Assembly: GCA_036262035.1 (NCBI GenBank)
Contig: DATAJS010000029.1
Span: 62,001 to 126,000, forward strand
Direction: 5' to 3'
DNA length: 64,000 nucleotides
Source of the DNA: Burkholderiales bacterium
GTDB lineage: Bacteria; Pseudomonadota; Gammaproteobacteria; Burkholderiales; SG8-41
The position numbers were made by a program, and so were the translations under genes. Positions 34,061 through 42,043 of this stretch are shown in pieces. The notes below the pieces were generated by a model that was not told where the DNA came from, ran no database searches, and worked only from the letters and a program-made list of their open reading frames with translations. Numbering within the stretch: position 1 is the stretch's first letter; the number at the start of each line of letters is the position of its first letter.

Positions 34061-34176
34061 GTGACGGATGAAGCAGTGACGGAGAGTGCGGTGACGGATA
34101 AGGCGGTGACGAAAAGCGTTCGTGGCGCTGCACCCGTCACCGTTTCACCCGTCACCGTTCTATCCGTCACCTTTTT
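34061..34176. repeat. Inverted array of GTGACGG repeats between pth and ychF
   Basis: The left arm (34061-34111) has four GTGACG(G) units spaced by variable bases, and the right arm (about 34131-34170) has the complementary CCGTCAC three times, followed by TTTTTT (34171-34176). The right arm encodes the last residues and stop of pth. It could act as a terminator for plus-strand transcription or as an mRNA-end structure. Same design as the arrays near 26.4, 34.8 and 35.6 kb with a different core sequence. Confidence 0.8.
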
Positions 34177-34750
34177 TCGGCCTATCGGTGTGAAGCCGAA
34201 GCATGGCTTTTTCCATCTCATGGCTCGCGATCAGCGGCCACACGTCCATCGCCTTGGCGAGCGCGTCCTCGATCGCTTTCTTCTCTTCCAGACGCGGGTT
34301 GTGCAGGACGTAATCGACGACTTCCTGCTCGCTGGCGGCGAGATCGCGGGGATGGCCGATGCCGATGCGCAGCCGCCAGAAATCCTTGGTGCCGAGCACC
34401 GCGGCGACGTCCTTCAAGCCGTTGCCCGACAGGCCGCCGCCGAACTTGAGCTTGACGGCGCCCGGCGGCAGGTCGAGCTCGTCGTGCGCGACGAGGATGT
34501 CGGACGCGTCGATGCGATAGAAGTTCGCGAGCGCGCCGACCGCGCGTCCCGAGTTGTTCATGAACGTCTGGGGTTTCAGCAGCCAGATGTCCGTGCCCGG
34601 GCCTTTGGCGACTTCGCCCGAGAAACGCGACTCCGCGCGGAAGCTCGCGTTGGCGGCGCGCGCGACCTCGTCCACCCACCAGAAACCGGCGTTGTGGCGC
34701 GTCGTTTCGTATTTCCTGCCCGGATTGCCGAGGCCGACGATGAGTTTCAT
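34160..34750 (-). CDS. pth: Peptidyl-tRNA hydrolase
   Basis: 196-residue enzyme that releases tRNA from stalled peptidyl-tRNA. MKLIVGLGNPGRKYETTRHN carries Asn and the catalytic His; PQTFMNNSGRAVGALANFY, LVAHDELDLPPGAVKLKFGG and GLSGNGLKDVAAVLG follow. ATG 34750 starts exactly at the family N-terminus; a longer reading enters a purine-rich repeat. The last few residues (RPKKGDG) lie in the GTGACGG repeat array, so the array has probably replaced the original 3' end. Confidence 0.96.
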   Translation of the reverse strand: MKLIVGLGNPGRKYETTRHNAGFWWVDEVARAANASFRAESRFSGEVAKGPGTDIWLLKPQTFMNNSGRAVGALANFYRIDASDILVAHDELDLPPGAVKLKFGGGLSGNGLKDVAAVLGTKDFWRLRIGIGHPRDLAASEQEVVDYVLHNPRLEEKKAIEDALAKAMDVWPLIASHEMEKAMLRLHTDRPKKGDG

Positions 34751-34756
34751 GGATTC

Positions 34757-34841
34757 AGAGAGGAGAAAGGAGATAGGAGAAAGGAGAAGGTCTGAGGTCA
34801 CCGGCGCGGCTCGCCTCTCTCCTGCCTCCTCTCTCCTTTCT
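34757..34841. repeat. Inverted array of AGGAGA repeats between rplY and pth
   Basis: The left arm (34757-34790) is AGAGGAGAAAGGAGATAGGA-like purine repeats, and the right arm (34814-34841) is the pyrimidine complement (CTCTCTCCTGCCTCCTCTCT). About 23 bases form the loop. On the minus strand the purine-rich arm lies up to 64 bases before pth, with the pyrimidine arm next to the start, so it could offer or mask ribosome-binding sequence. Confidence 0.75.
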
Positions 34842-34853
34842 GCGTCGCAAAGC

Positions 34854-34880
34854 AAAAGCCCGCCCAGCGGGCGGGCTTTT
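34854..34880 (-). terminator. Rho-independent terminator after rplY
   Basis: Perfect 12-bp stem AAAAGCCCGCCC / GGGCGGGCTTTT with a 3-base loop, 17 bases beyond the rplY stop. On the minus strand it ends in TTTTGC. pth and ychF therefore probably rely on read-through or on a promoter in the repeat region. Confidence 0.85.
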
Positions 34881-34897
34881 GCGGCGGCGCATGGAAC

Positions 34898-35581
34898 TTA
34901 CTTCGCCTTGCCCTTCTGCTCGCCTTCCGCTGCCGCAGCGGCAGCGGCTTCCGCGGGCGCCTGGCCGGTGATCTCGGTGACCGGCGTGGCGGCCTCTTCC
35001 TCGGCGGCGGCGACGCGCGGCACGTGCATCGACACGACCGCCGGGTTGTCGCCCTTCAGCTTGGCCGTGGGCTCGACGCCGGCCGGCATCGTCAGGTCGT
35101 TGACGTGATAGATGTCGTTCAGCTTCATCGACTTCAGATCGACCGCGATGTACTCCGGGAGGTGGTCCGGCAGGCACTGGATCTCGATGTCGGTCATGGC
35201 GTGGGTGACGACGCCGCCCTGGGTCTTCACGCCTTCGGAGACGTCCTCGTTGGTGAAGTGCAGCGGCACGCGCATGTGGATCTTCTTGTTCGGGTCGACG
35301 CGCTGGAAATCGACGTGCAGCACGATCGGCTTCCACGGGTGCATCTGGAAATCGCGCAGCAGCACGCGTTCCTTGTTGCCGTCGACCGTCATGTCCAGGA
35401 TCGAGGCGTGGAAGGCTTCCATCTTCAGATGGCGCAGCAGCGCGTTCTGATCGAGCTCGACGTTGGCAGCCGGTTTGTTCGCCCCGTAGATGATCCCGGG
35501 GGCGCGGCCGCTGCCGCGCAGGCGGCGGCTCGCACCCGTGCCCTGCGTCGTGCGGGGAAATGCAGTGACTTCGATTTTCAT
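34898..35581 (-). CDS. rplY: 50S ribosomal protein L25/general stress protein Ctc
   Basis: 227-residue long-form L25 (CTC type), which binds 5S rRNA. The N-terminal L25 domain (MKIEVTAFPRTTQGTGASRR, GRAPGIIYGANKPAANVELD) is followed by the TL5 C-terminal domain (GVKTQGGVVTHAMTDIEIQC, LPDHLPEYIAVDLKSMKLND). It ends in an Ala/Glu-rich tail. It follows prs across a repeat-filled gap and ends at a strong terminator. Confidence 0.97.
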   Translation of the reverse strand: MKIEVTAFPRTTQGTGASRRLRGSGRAPGIIYGANKPAANVELDQNALLRHLKMEAFHASILDMTVDGNKERVLLRDFQMHPWKPIVLHVDFQRVDPNKKIHMRVPLHFTNEDVSEGVKTQGGVVTHAMTDIEIQCLPDHLPEYIAVDLKSMKLNDIYHVNDLTMPAGVEPTAKLKGDNPAVVSMHVPRVAAAEEEAATPVTEITGQAPAEAAAAAAAEGEQKGKAK

Positions 35582-35630
35582 TTCACTCTCCAGTTAGAGG
35601 GGTTCGCGACCAAACTCCCTCTTTGCGACA

Positions 35631-35711
35631 GTGAAACGTGAAACGTAAAACGTGAAACGTAAGGCGCTGCCCGGATTCTACGTTTCACTGTTCACGTTTC
35701 ACATTTCACAC
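35631..35711. repeat. Inverted array of GTGAAAC repeats between prs and rplY
   Basis: The left arm (35631-35660) reads GTGAAACGTGAAACGTAAAA then CGTGAAACGT. The right arm (35680-35711) is the complement with CGTTTCAC, GTTCAC, GTTTCAC and ATTTCAC units. Loop about 19 bases. It uses the same heptamer as the ruvB-ruvA array, 9 kb away, showing that one element type is present in at least two copies. Confidence 0.85.
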
Positions 35712-35718
35712 CTTTCCG

Positions 35719-36669
35719 TTATTCGACGAATAGCGAGCTCACGGATGCTTCCTCGCTGATCCGGCGCATCGTCTCGGCCATCAGGCTCGCGACCGTGAGC
35801 ACGCGGATCTTGGGACAGTTGCGCGCTTCCTCGCGCAACGGGATCGTGTCGGTGACGACGATCTCGTCGAGCACCGACTTCGAGATTCTTTCCACCGCCG
35901 GCCCCGACAGCACCGGGTGCGTGCAGTACGCGACCACGCGCTCCGCGCCGCGCTCCTTCAGCGCTCTGGCCGCTTCGCACAGCGTGTTCGCGGTGTCGAC
36001 GAGGTCGTCGATGATCACGCAGGTACGGCCTTCGACCTCGCCGATGATGTTCATCACCGTCGCGACGTTGGGCCGCGGACGGCGCTTGTCGATGATCGCG
36101 AGATCGGCTTCGAGCCGCTTCGCGAGCGCTCGCGCCCGCAGCACGCCGCCGACGTCCGGCGACACCGCCACCAGGTTCTGGTAGCCGTGCTTCCACACGT
36201 CGCCCAGCATGATCGGGCCCGAGTAGATGTTGTCGACCGGGATGTCGAAGAAACCCTGGATCTGCTCGGAGTGCAGGTCCATCGTGAGCACGCGATCGAC
36301 CCCCGCGCTCGCCATCATGTTGGCGACGACCTTGGCGGTGATCGGCACCCGCGCCGAGCCCGGGCGGCGGTCCTGCCGCGCATACCCCATGTACGGGATC
36401 GCGGCGGTCACGCGCGCGGCCGAAGCGCGCTTCAGCGCATCGACCATCACCAGCAGCTCCATCAGGTTGTCGTTGGTCGGCGCGCACACCGACTGGAGCA
36501 CGAAGACGTCCTTGCCGCGGACGTTCTCGAGGATCTCCACCATCACTTCGCCGTCGCTGAAACGGCCCACCTTCGCGCGGCCCAGCGGCAGGCGCAGGTG
36601 CCCGACGATGTCTTCGGCCAGCTTGGGATTGGCGTTGCCGGTAAAGACGGTCAGCCTGTCGAGCGCCAC
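35719..36669 (-). CDS. prs: Ribose-phosphate pyrophosphokinase
   Basis: 316-residue enzyme making PRPP from ribose 5-phosphate and ATP for nucleotide, His, Trp and NAD synthesis. The start is GTG 36669 with GGGGA upstream. Motifs: [20 protein letters not shown], the flexible loop and ATP site around [20 protein letters not shown], and the PRPP-binding [17 protein letters not shown]. It lies directly downstream of tRNA-Gln on the same strand, the usual betaproteobacterial position. Confidence 0.97.
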   Translation of the reverse strand: MALDRLTVFTGNANPKLAEDIVGHLRLPLGRAKVGRFSDGEVMVEILENVRGKDVFVLQSVCAPTNDNLMELLVMVDALKRASAARVTAAIPYMGYARQDRRPGSARVPITAKVVANMMASAGVDRVLTMDLHSEQIQGFFDIPVDNIYSGPIMLGDVWKHGYQNLVAVSPDVGGVLRARALAKRLEADLAIIDKRRPRPNVATVMNIIGEVEGRTCVIIDDLVDTANTLCEAARALKERGAERVVAYCTHPVLSGPAVERISKSVLDEIVVTDTIPLREEARNCPKIRVLTVASLMAETMRRISEEASVSSLFVE

Positions 36670-36776
36670 TTCGGTCCCCGCTTAAAAAACAAACAGCCGC
36701 AAAGCGGACTACGCTTTTGCTGCATCGGCAGCATGCCGCATGCAGGCGTAGATCCACCCGCGGCGGATCGGTTGGG

Positions 36777-36851
36777 CTGGGGAGGTAGGATTCGAACCTA
36801 CGAATGCCGGAATCAAAATCCGGTGCCTTAGGCCAACTTGGCGACTCCCCA
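36777..36851 (-). tRNA. tRNA-Gln, anticodon TTG
   Basis: 75 nt without the CCA end, which is not encoded (CCC follows the discriminator G). The acceptor stem TGGGGAG pairs with CTCCCCA. The anticodon arm CCGGATTTTGATTCCGG carries TTG, and the T-loop is TTCGAAT. The D-loop is about three bases longer than in E. coli tRNA-Gln. It sits between ispE and prs as in other betaproteobacteria. Confidence 0.95.
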
Positions 36852-36856
36852 ACTGA

Positions 36857-36920
36857 ACCGGCGTCGGTGTCCCGACGCCGGTCCTTGAAACCCGGCCGGA
36901 GTCGAAGCTGCGACTCCGGC
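36857..36920 (-). other. Two consecutive hairpins between ispE and tRNA-Gln
   Basis: ACCGGCGTCGG / CCGACGCCGGT (36857-36867 with 36872-36882) and GCCGGAGTCG / CGACTCCGGC (36895-36904 with 36911-36920) are both perfect stems. On the minus strand they lie between the ispE stop and the tRNA 5' end. There is no T tract, so they are more likely mRNA 3'-end stabilisers or RNase processing signals that separate the tRNA from the ispE message than terminators. Confidence 0.6.
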
Positions 36921-36949
36921 TCGTAACTGTTGCTGCTTCAGCGCGCCTT

Positions 36950-37801
36950 TCAGCCTGCCGTCAGGTCGAAGAGCGGATGCCGATCGAGCCCCCGCGCGGC
37001 AAAACCTTTCATGTCCGGCGGTAGCTGCAAAACCACTTCCCGGGCGGCCGCCTCGGTCTCGAAGCTCGAAAAGACCGCGGCGCCCGATCCTGTCATGAGC
37101 GCCGGTCCGAAACGATCGAGCCACTTTAAATGCCGCGAAACTTCGGGATACAGCCGGCAAACGAGCTCCTGGAGGTCGTTGACCGCACCACTTAGAAGCC
37201 CGGCTGCCGAAAAGCCCTGTATTTTAACTACTTTCGAGTCGCGTTTCAAATCGCGATGGGAAAAAACCGCGGCGGTGGAGACGCCCACCGGCGGGGTCAG
37301 CACCACGTACCAGGCGGGGGGCAGCCCGACCGGCGTGAGGACCTCGCCCACGCCCTCACCCAGGGCGCTTTGCCCGTAGATGAAGACCGGGACGTCGGCG
37401 CCGAGCGTGAGCCCCAGCGCCTGGAGCTCCGCCCGCGTGAGCCCGGTCCCCCAGAGGTGGTTGAGCCCGATCAGCACCGTCGCCGCGTCCGAGCTGCCGC
37501 CGCCGAGCCCCGCCCCCATCGGCAGGCGCTTCTCGACGCCGATGTCGGCGCCTAGGCGGGCGCCGGTCGCCTGCCGCAGCAGCCGCGCCGCGCGCACCGT
37601 GAGATCGTCGTCTTCCGCCACCCCGGGAATCTCGCGCACGCGGCGGATCGCGCCATCGTCGCGCACCGCGAGGCTCACCTGGTCGCCGTGATCGATGAAG
37701 CGGAACAGCGTCTGCAGCAGGTGATAGCCGTCGTCGCGCCGTCCGACCACGCGCAGCATCAGGTTGAGCTTCGCGGGCGCGGGATAGCGCTGTGCGGTCA
37801 C
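36950..37801 (-). CDS. ispE: 4-diphosphocytidyl-2-C-methyl-D-erythritol kinase
   Basis: 283-residue GHMP kinase of the MEP isoprenoid pathway. The N-terminal TAQRYPAPAKLNLMLRVVGR and the ATP loop EKRLPMGAGLGGGSSDAATV are diagnostic, and LMTGSGAAVFSSFETE is the third GHMP motif. The start is GTG 37801 overlapping the lolB stop in GTGA; a longer frame to 38302 is antisense noise within lolB. It is followed by hairpins and tRNA-Gln. Confidence 0.95.
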   Translation of the reverse strand: MTAQRYPAPAKLNLMLRVVGRRDDGYHLLQTLFRFIDHGDQVSLAVRDDGAIRRVREIPGVAEDDDLTVRAARLLRQATGARLGADIGVEKRLPMGAGLGGGSSDAATVLIGLNHLWGTGLTRAELQALGLTLGADVPVFIYGQSALGEGVGEVLTPVGLPPAWYVVLTPPVGVSTAAVFSHRDLKRDSKVVKIQGFSAAGLLSGAVNDLQELVCRLYPEVSRHLKWLDRFGPALMTGSGAAVFSSFETEAAAREVVLQLPPDMKGFAARGLDRHPLFDLTAG

Positions 37802-38358
37802 TGTGCGTCGCGCCAGGTGTCGACGACGAGGCGGATTTCGTTGGGACCGTCGGAGAGATCGAGGCGGCGCACCCGGCCGGCGTACTCGCCTTCGCCGTGG
37901 TACGCGATCGCGACCTTCCAGTCGTTCTGGACGAGGCTCGCGATCCTGCCGTCGGCGCCGCGCTGCAGCGCTTCGGGCTTGCTCGACGGCGCGGGCTCGC
38001 CCTTCACCCAGTACTGCAGCAGCGCGAGCGGCAGCGGCCAGCCGAGCGCCTGCTGGGTGAGCGCTTCGACGCTGCCGGCGCGAAACTGCTTCTGGTCGGC
38101 GCGGGTGAGCGTCGCGCCGTCCTTGCCGTCGACGATGTAGGCGAGCGTCTGCCCGGTCGGCGTCATGAGCCAGATCTGGTCCGCCGCCGCGGCGTGCTCC
38201 CACCGCAGATTGGCGGTGACGCTGCCGTCGCGATAGGTGACGAGCGCGCGGCCGAGGAGGTCGAAAGATTGGGACGAGCGCGGCGCGAGCGGCGTGGCGC
38301 ACGCGGCGAGCAACAGCACCAGCGCCGCTGCTGCGGCGCGCCCCCGCGCGTTACGCAT
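37798..38358 (-). CDS. lolB: Outer membrane lipoprotein LolB
   Basis: 186-residue lipoprotein receptor that inserts lipoproteins delivered by LolA into the outer membrane. Signal peptide and lipobox: AAALVLLLAACATPL. Mature motifs QSFDLLGRALVTYRDGSVTA and LRWEHAAAADQIWLMTPTGQ match LolB, as does the C-terminal RLDLSDGPNEIRLVVDTW. It overlaps both neighbours (TGATG with the TPR gene, GTGA with ispE), so the three are one translational unit. Confidence 0.92.
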   Translation of the reverse strand: MRNARGRAAAAALVLLLAACATPLAPRSSQSFDLLGRALVTYRDGSVTANLRWEHAAAADQIWLMTPTGQTLAYIVDGKDGATLTRADQKQFRAGSVEALTQQALGWPLPLALLQYWVKGEPAPSSKPEALQRGADGRIASLVQNDWKVAIAYHGEGEYAGRVRRLDLSDGPNEIRLVVDTWRDAQ

Positions 38359-40142
38359 CACTGCGCCGTCTTGAGAACCGCCGGATCGAGGCGCTTGACC
38401 GTGCTCGTGAGCTGCTCGTTCTTCTCGTGCTCTTTGAGCGCCTGCACCCAGACCTTGCGCGCTTCGTCCTGCTGGCCGCTCGCCCACAGCACTTCGCCCA
38501 GGTGCGCGGCGATCTCGGCGTCGGGCCGCAGCGTGTACGCGCGCTTGAGGTGCTCGAGCGCTTCCTGGTTCTGCCCGAGACGGAAGAGCACCCAGCCCAT
38601 GCTGTCGATGATGTAGGCGTTGTCGGGCGAGAGCTTGAGCGCTTTCTCGATGAGCTCGCGCGCTTCGGGCAGGCGCTGGTTGCGATCGGCGAGCGTATAG
38701 CCGAGCGCGTTGTAGGCGTCGGCGTTGTCGGGCTTCACCTCGATCAGCTTGCGCAAGGAAGCTTCGAGGATGTCGATGCGGTCGATCTTCTCCGCCGCCA
38801 TCGCGTGCTCGTAGAGCAGCTCCGGGTTGTTCGGCGACTTGGCGAGCGCATTGCCGAGGAGATCGAACGCGTCCTTGTACTGGCTCGCGTCGCGCAGCAG
38901 CTGCGCCTCGGCCTGCGTGAGCGCCACGCGCTGGTCGGGGTGCTGCTCCGCGATCTGCTGCAGGTGCTTGCGCGCCTCGGCGAGCTTGCCCTGCTTGGAG
39001 AGCACGCCCGCATACCGCGTCTGCGCGCCGAGATAGTGCTCGCCCGGCTGCACCGCGGAGTACCACTTCAGCGCTTCGTCGTAGCGCTTGCGCTCTTCCG
39101 CGATCTGACCCAGATAGACGCGCGCCACATCGGGCTCGCCGTAGCCGTGCTCGAGCGAGCGTTTCAACTGGGTCTCGGCCGCCTCGTAGTCCTGGGCCTG
39201 TATGGCGAGCAGCGCGACCGCCATGGTCACGTCGCCGTTCTGCGGGAACTGCTCGACCAGCGCCTCGAACTGCTTGCGCGCCTCGGGATAGCGCTTCATC
39301 GTCACGAGGAGCCGCGCGTAATTGAGGCGCACGTCCTTCGCGTTGGGATGGGTCTTGAGATAGTCGCCGAGGAAAGCGAGCGCTTCGTCGTTGGACCGCT
39401 TCTGCAGCGCCTGCGCGTGAAAGAGCGCGGCGATCTCGAGCTCGGGCTTGAGCTTCAGCGCCGCGGCGGATTCGTCGAGCGCGAGCTGATCGTTGCCCGC
39501 GTTCCACGCCGCCTGCGCCACCGCCAAGCGCGCCTCCGGCACCTTGGGGTAAGGCTTGGCGAGGCCGCGCAGCAGCTCGAGCACCGCTTTGCGGTCGGGA
39601 TTGCGCGAGAGCATCGTCGAGAGCTCGAGGAAGCTCTGCGGCACGTGCTCCGGATCGGCCGCGAGCCACTGCTCGAATTGCGCGCGCGCCGCATCGAGCT
39701 TCTGCTGGCTCGCCAGCATCGCCGCGAGCACCTGGCGCGCGCGCTGGTTCTTGGGCTCGGCTTTGAGCCAGATGCCGGCGGCTTCGACCGCGGCGTCGGC
39801 GTAGCGCGCGTTCCACGCCGCCTCGGTCGCGCGCTGCGCGATGCGCGGGTCTTTCGTCTCGCGCGCGAGGTCGAGCAGCGCGGGCACGCCGATCTCCGGC
39901 TGGCCGCGCTGCAGCGCCACTTCCGCCATCATGAGCTTGTACATGATGTCGCTGGTGAGCTCGACGGCGGGCAGCGATTCCGGCGAGCGCGGCGCGACCT
40001 TGCCTCGGGGCTGGGCGGCCGCCGCGTACTGGTCCACTGCGCGGTCCGCGCCGACGTCGCGTGCGAGCACGCGGTCGGCGAACGCCGCGCCGACTGCAGC
40101 CGACACCACCACTGCGAGTAATGCGGTTGGGAAACGTGTCAT
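38358..40142 (-). CDS. Exported tetratricopeptide-repeat protein
   Basis: 594-residue periplasmic or outer-membrane-associated protein with a signal peptide (about 1-27) and some 14 TPR-like helix pairs across the whole length, clearest at VRLNYARLLVTMKRYPEARK, EPDVARVYLGQIAEERKRYD and NADAYNALGYTLADRNQRLP. It is the usual first gene of the lolB-ispE operon in betaproteobacteria. TPRs scaffold protein complexes; a role in outer membrane or lipoprotein biogenesis is inferred only from its place beside lolB. Confidence 0.88.
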   Translation of the reverse strand: MTRFPTALLAVVVSAAVGAAFADRVLARDVGADRAVDQYAAAAQPRGKVAPRSPESLPAVELTSDIMYKLMMAEVALQRGQPEIGVPALLDLARETKDPRIAQRATEAAWNARYADAAVEAAGIWLKAEPKNQRARQVLAAMLASQQKLDAARAQFEQWLAADPEHVPQSFLELSTMLSRNPDRKAVLELLRGLAKPYPKVPEARLAVAQAAWNAGNDQLALDESAAALKLKPELEIAALFHAQALQKRSNDEALAFLGDYLKTHPNAKDVRLNYARLLVTMKRYPEARKQFEALVEQFPQNGDVTMAVALLAIQAQDYEAAETQLKRSLEHGYGEPDVARVYLGQIAEERKRYDEALKWYSAVQPGEHYLGAQTRYAGVLSKQGKLAEARKHLQQIAEQHPDQRVALTQAEAQLLRDASQYKDAFDLLGNALAKSPNNPELLYEHAMAAEKIDRIDILEASLRKLIEVKPDNADAYNALGYTLADRNQRLPEARELIEKALKLSPDNAYIIDSMGWVLFRLGQNQEALEHLKRAYTLRPDAEIAAHLGEVLWASGQQDEARKVWVQALKEHEKNEQLTSTVKRLDPAVLKTAQ

Positions 40143-40229
40143 GAGGGAAGCGGCTCGCGACGCGAGCGGCGGATCGGAAGATGGATGAGAAGCACCGCGC
40201 GCATTGCGACTCAGTCGGCCGGCGTGAGC

Positions 40230-40258
40230 TTCATTATCGTGGACATATTAGGTATATT
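40230..40258 (+). promoter_or_regulatory. Possible promoter of the ABC/GldG operon
   Basis: TTCATT-N17-TATATT in the 196-base divergent gap upstream of the ATPase gene. The local sequence is clearly more AT-rich than its surroundings (GGACATATTAGGTATATT). The -35 is weak, so the call is tentative. Confidence 0.35.
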
Positions 40259-40338
40259 TCGGCGACACCACAAGACGCTCGACGGGACGCGAAAGCGCTT
40301 CAGCCGAGCGGCTTTGCAGAACTTCTCATCCTCTTCGC

Positions 40339-41274
40339 ATGTCGAACCCCAGCGCCGCGCCAGCCACGACGATCCGCGCGCACGGCTTGCAGCGCCGTTT
40401 CGGCGCGCATGCCGCGGTCAAAAACGTCGAGCTCGAGCTCAATCGCGGCGAGGTGCTCGGCTTCCTCGGGCCCAACGGCGCGGGCAAGACCACGACGATG
40501 CAGATGCTCACCGGCAACCTCGCCCCCACCGAAGGCGAGATCAGCATCTGCGGCGTCGACCTGCTCGCCAAGCCGGCGCAAGCCAAGGCGCGCATCGGCT
40601 ATCTGCCGGAGAACCCGCCGCTCTATCGCGAGCTCACGGTGGACGAATACCTCGAGCTCGCAGTCAAGCTGCATCGCGTGCCCAAGCGCGAGCGCGTGAA
40701 GGCGGTGGCGCGCGCCAAGGGCCGCTGCGGCCTCAACGACGTGGGACGCAAGCTGATCGGCACGCTCTCCAAGGGTTACCAGCAGCGCGTCGGCATCGCG
40801 CAGGCGATCGCGCACGAGCCCGACGTCGTGGTGCTCGACGAGCCCACGGTCGGTCTCGATCCCAACCAGATCCGCGACATCCGCGCGCTGATCCGCGAGC
40901 TCGGCGGCTCGCACAGCGTGATCCTGTCGACGCACATCCTGTCGGAGGTCGAAGCGATCTGCGACCGCGTACAGATCCTGCATCACGGCGAAGTGGTGTA
41001 CAGCGACACCATCACCGGGCTGAAGGCGTTCCACAGCGGACGCACCTTGCTGGTGGGGTTGAAGCGGCCGCCTGCCGAAAGCGCGCTGCGCGCCATCCCC
41101 GGGGTCGCCGCGATCGAAAGCGCCGGCGACCATCTCTACAGGCTGCAAGTCGCGGCCGACAGCGACCCGACCGAGCAGATCGTCGCGCGCTCGGTGGCCG
41201 GGAACTGGGGCCTGCATCATCTCGCACCCGCGCAGACGAGCCTCGAAGACGTGTTCGTCCAGCTCACCAGATGA
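40339..41274 (+). CDS. ABC transporter ATP-binding protein (GldA / NosF-like)
   Basis: 311-residue ATPase of an exporter-type ABC complex. Walker A is GFLGPNGAGKTTTMQMLTGN, Q-loop GYLPENPPLYRELTVDEY, signature TLSKGYQQRVGIAQAIAHEP (LSKGY form), Walker B VVVLDEPTVGLDPNQ and H-loop LSTHILSEVEAICDR. The C-terminal ~80 residues are an accessory domain as in the CcmA/GldA/NosF group. The stop overlaps the permease start (ATGA). First gene of a five-gene unit. Confidence 0.9.
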   Translation: MSNPSAAPATTIRAHGLQRRFGAHAAVKNVELELNRGEVLGFLGPNGAGKTTTMQMLTGNLAPTEGEISICGVDLLAKPAQAKARIGYLPENPPLYRELTVDEYLELAVKLHRVPKRERVKAVARAKGRCGLNDVGRKLIGTLSKGYQQRVGIAQAIAHEPDVVVLDEPTVGLDPNQIRDIRALIRELGGSHSVILSTHILSEVEAICDRVQILHHGEVVYSDTITGLKAFHSGRTLLVGLKRPPAESALRAIPGVAAIESAGDHLYRLQVAADSDPTEQIVARSVAGNWGLHHLAPAQTSLEDVFVQLTR

Positions 41275-42041
41275 TCGCGACGATCGCCGGCAAGGAGCTC
41301 AAGAGCCTGTTCGCGTCGCCGCTCGCGTGGCTGGTGCTGACCGCGGTGCAGCTCATCGCGGGCTTCGTGTTCCTCAAGAAGCTCGATGAATTCCTCAACG
41401 TGCAGTCGCAGTTCGTCCAGCTCGCCAGCCCGCCCGGCGTCACCCAGCTGGTGATCGCACCGCTGTTCTTCAGCGGCGCCGGCTTGCTCATGTTCGCCAC
41501 GCCGCTGCTCGCGATGCGCTCGATCGCGGAAGAGCGGCGCAACCAGACCATGGTGTTCCTCACCTCCGCGCCGGTGACGATGACGCAGATCGTGCTCGGC
41601 AAGTTCGCGGGCCTGATGGCGTTCATCGCGTTGATCGTCGCGCTGATCGCGGCGATGCCGCTCACGCTGTCGGCGAGCACCCGCCTCGATTACGCGCACA
41701 TCGCGGCCCTGGTCGGCGGCGTGCTGCTGCTCGCGGCAGGATTCGCCGCGCTGAGCCTCTACGTCTCGTCGCTCACCACGCACCCGATGGCCGCGGCGTT
41801 CGGCGCGTTCGCGCTGCTCCTGGTGATGCTCTCGCTGGGCGACGCCGCCGTCGACGGGCTGCAACGCGACGGCTGGGCCGCGCCCGCGGCGCTGCTCCAG
41901 GTGTTCTCGCCGCTCAGGAACTTCGAGCCGATGATCGCCGGCATCGTCGATACGTCGGCGATCGCGGGCTCGCTGCTGCTCGTCGCGTTCTTCCTCACGC
42001 TCACGGTGCGCCGCCTCGACGCGCGGCGCCTGCGCGGCTGA
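41271..42041 (+). CDS. ABC transporter permease (GldF / NosY-like, ABC-2 type)
   Basis: 256-residue membrane protein with six predicted helices. The amphipathic N-terminus MIATIAGKELKSLFASPLAW leads into the first helix, and ERRNQTMVFLTSAPVTMTQI is the cytoplasmic loop typical of this permease family, followed by VLGKFAGLMAFIALIVALIA. The start overlaps the ATPase stop. With the ATPase it would form a homodimeric transporter or mechanotransmission complex. Confidence 0.9.
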   Translation: MIATIAGKELKSLFASPLAWLVLTAVQLIAGFVFLKKLDEFLNVQSQFVQLASPPGVTQLVIAPLFFSGAGLLMFATPLLAMRSIAEERRNQTMVFLTSAPVTMTQIVLGKFAGLMAFIALIVALIAAMPLTLSASTRLDYAHIAALVGGVLLLAAGFAALSLYVSSLTTHPMAAAFGAFALLLVMLSLGDAAVDGLQRDGWAAPAALLQVFSPLRNFEPMIAGIVDTSAIAGSLLLVAFFLTLTVRRLDARRLRG

Positions 42042-42043
42042 CG

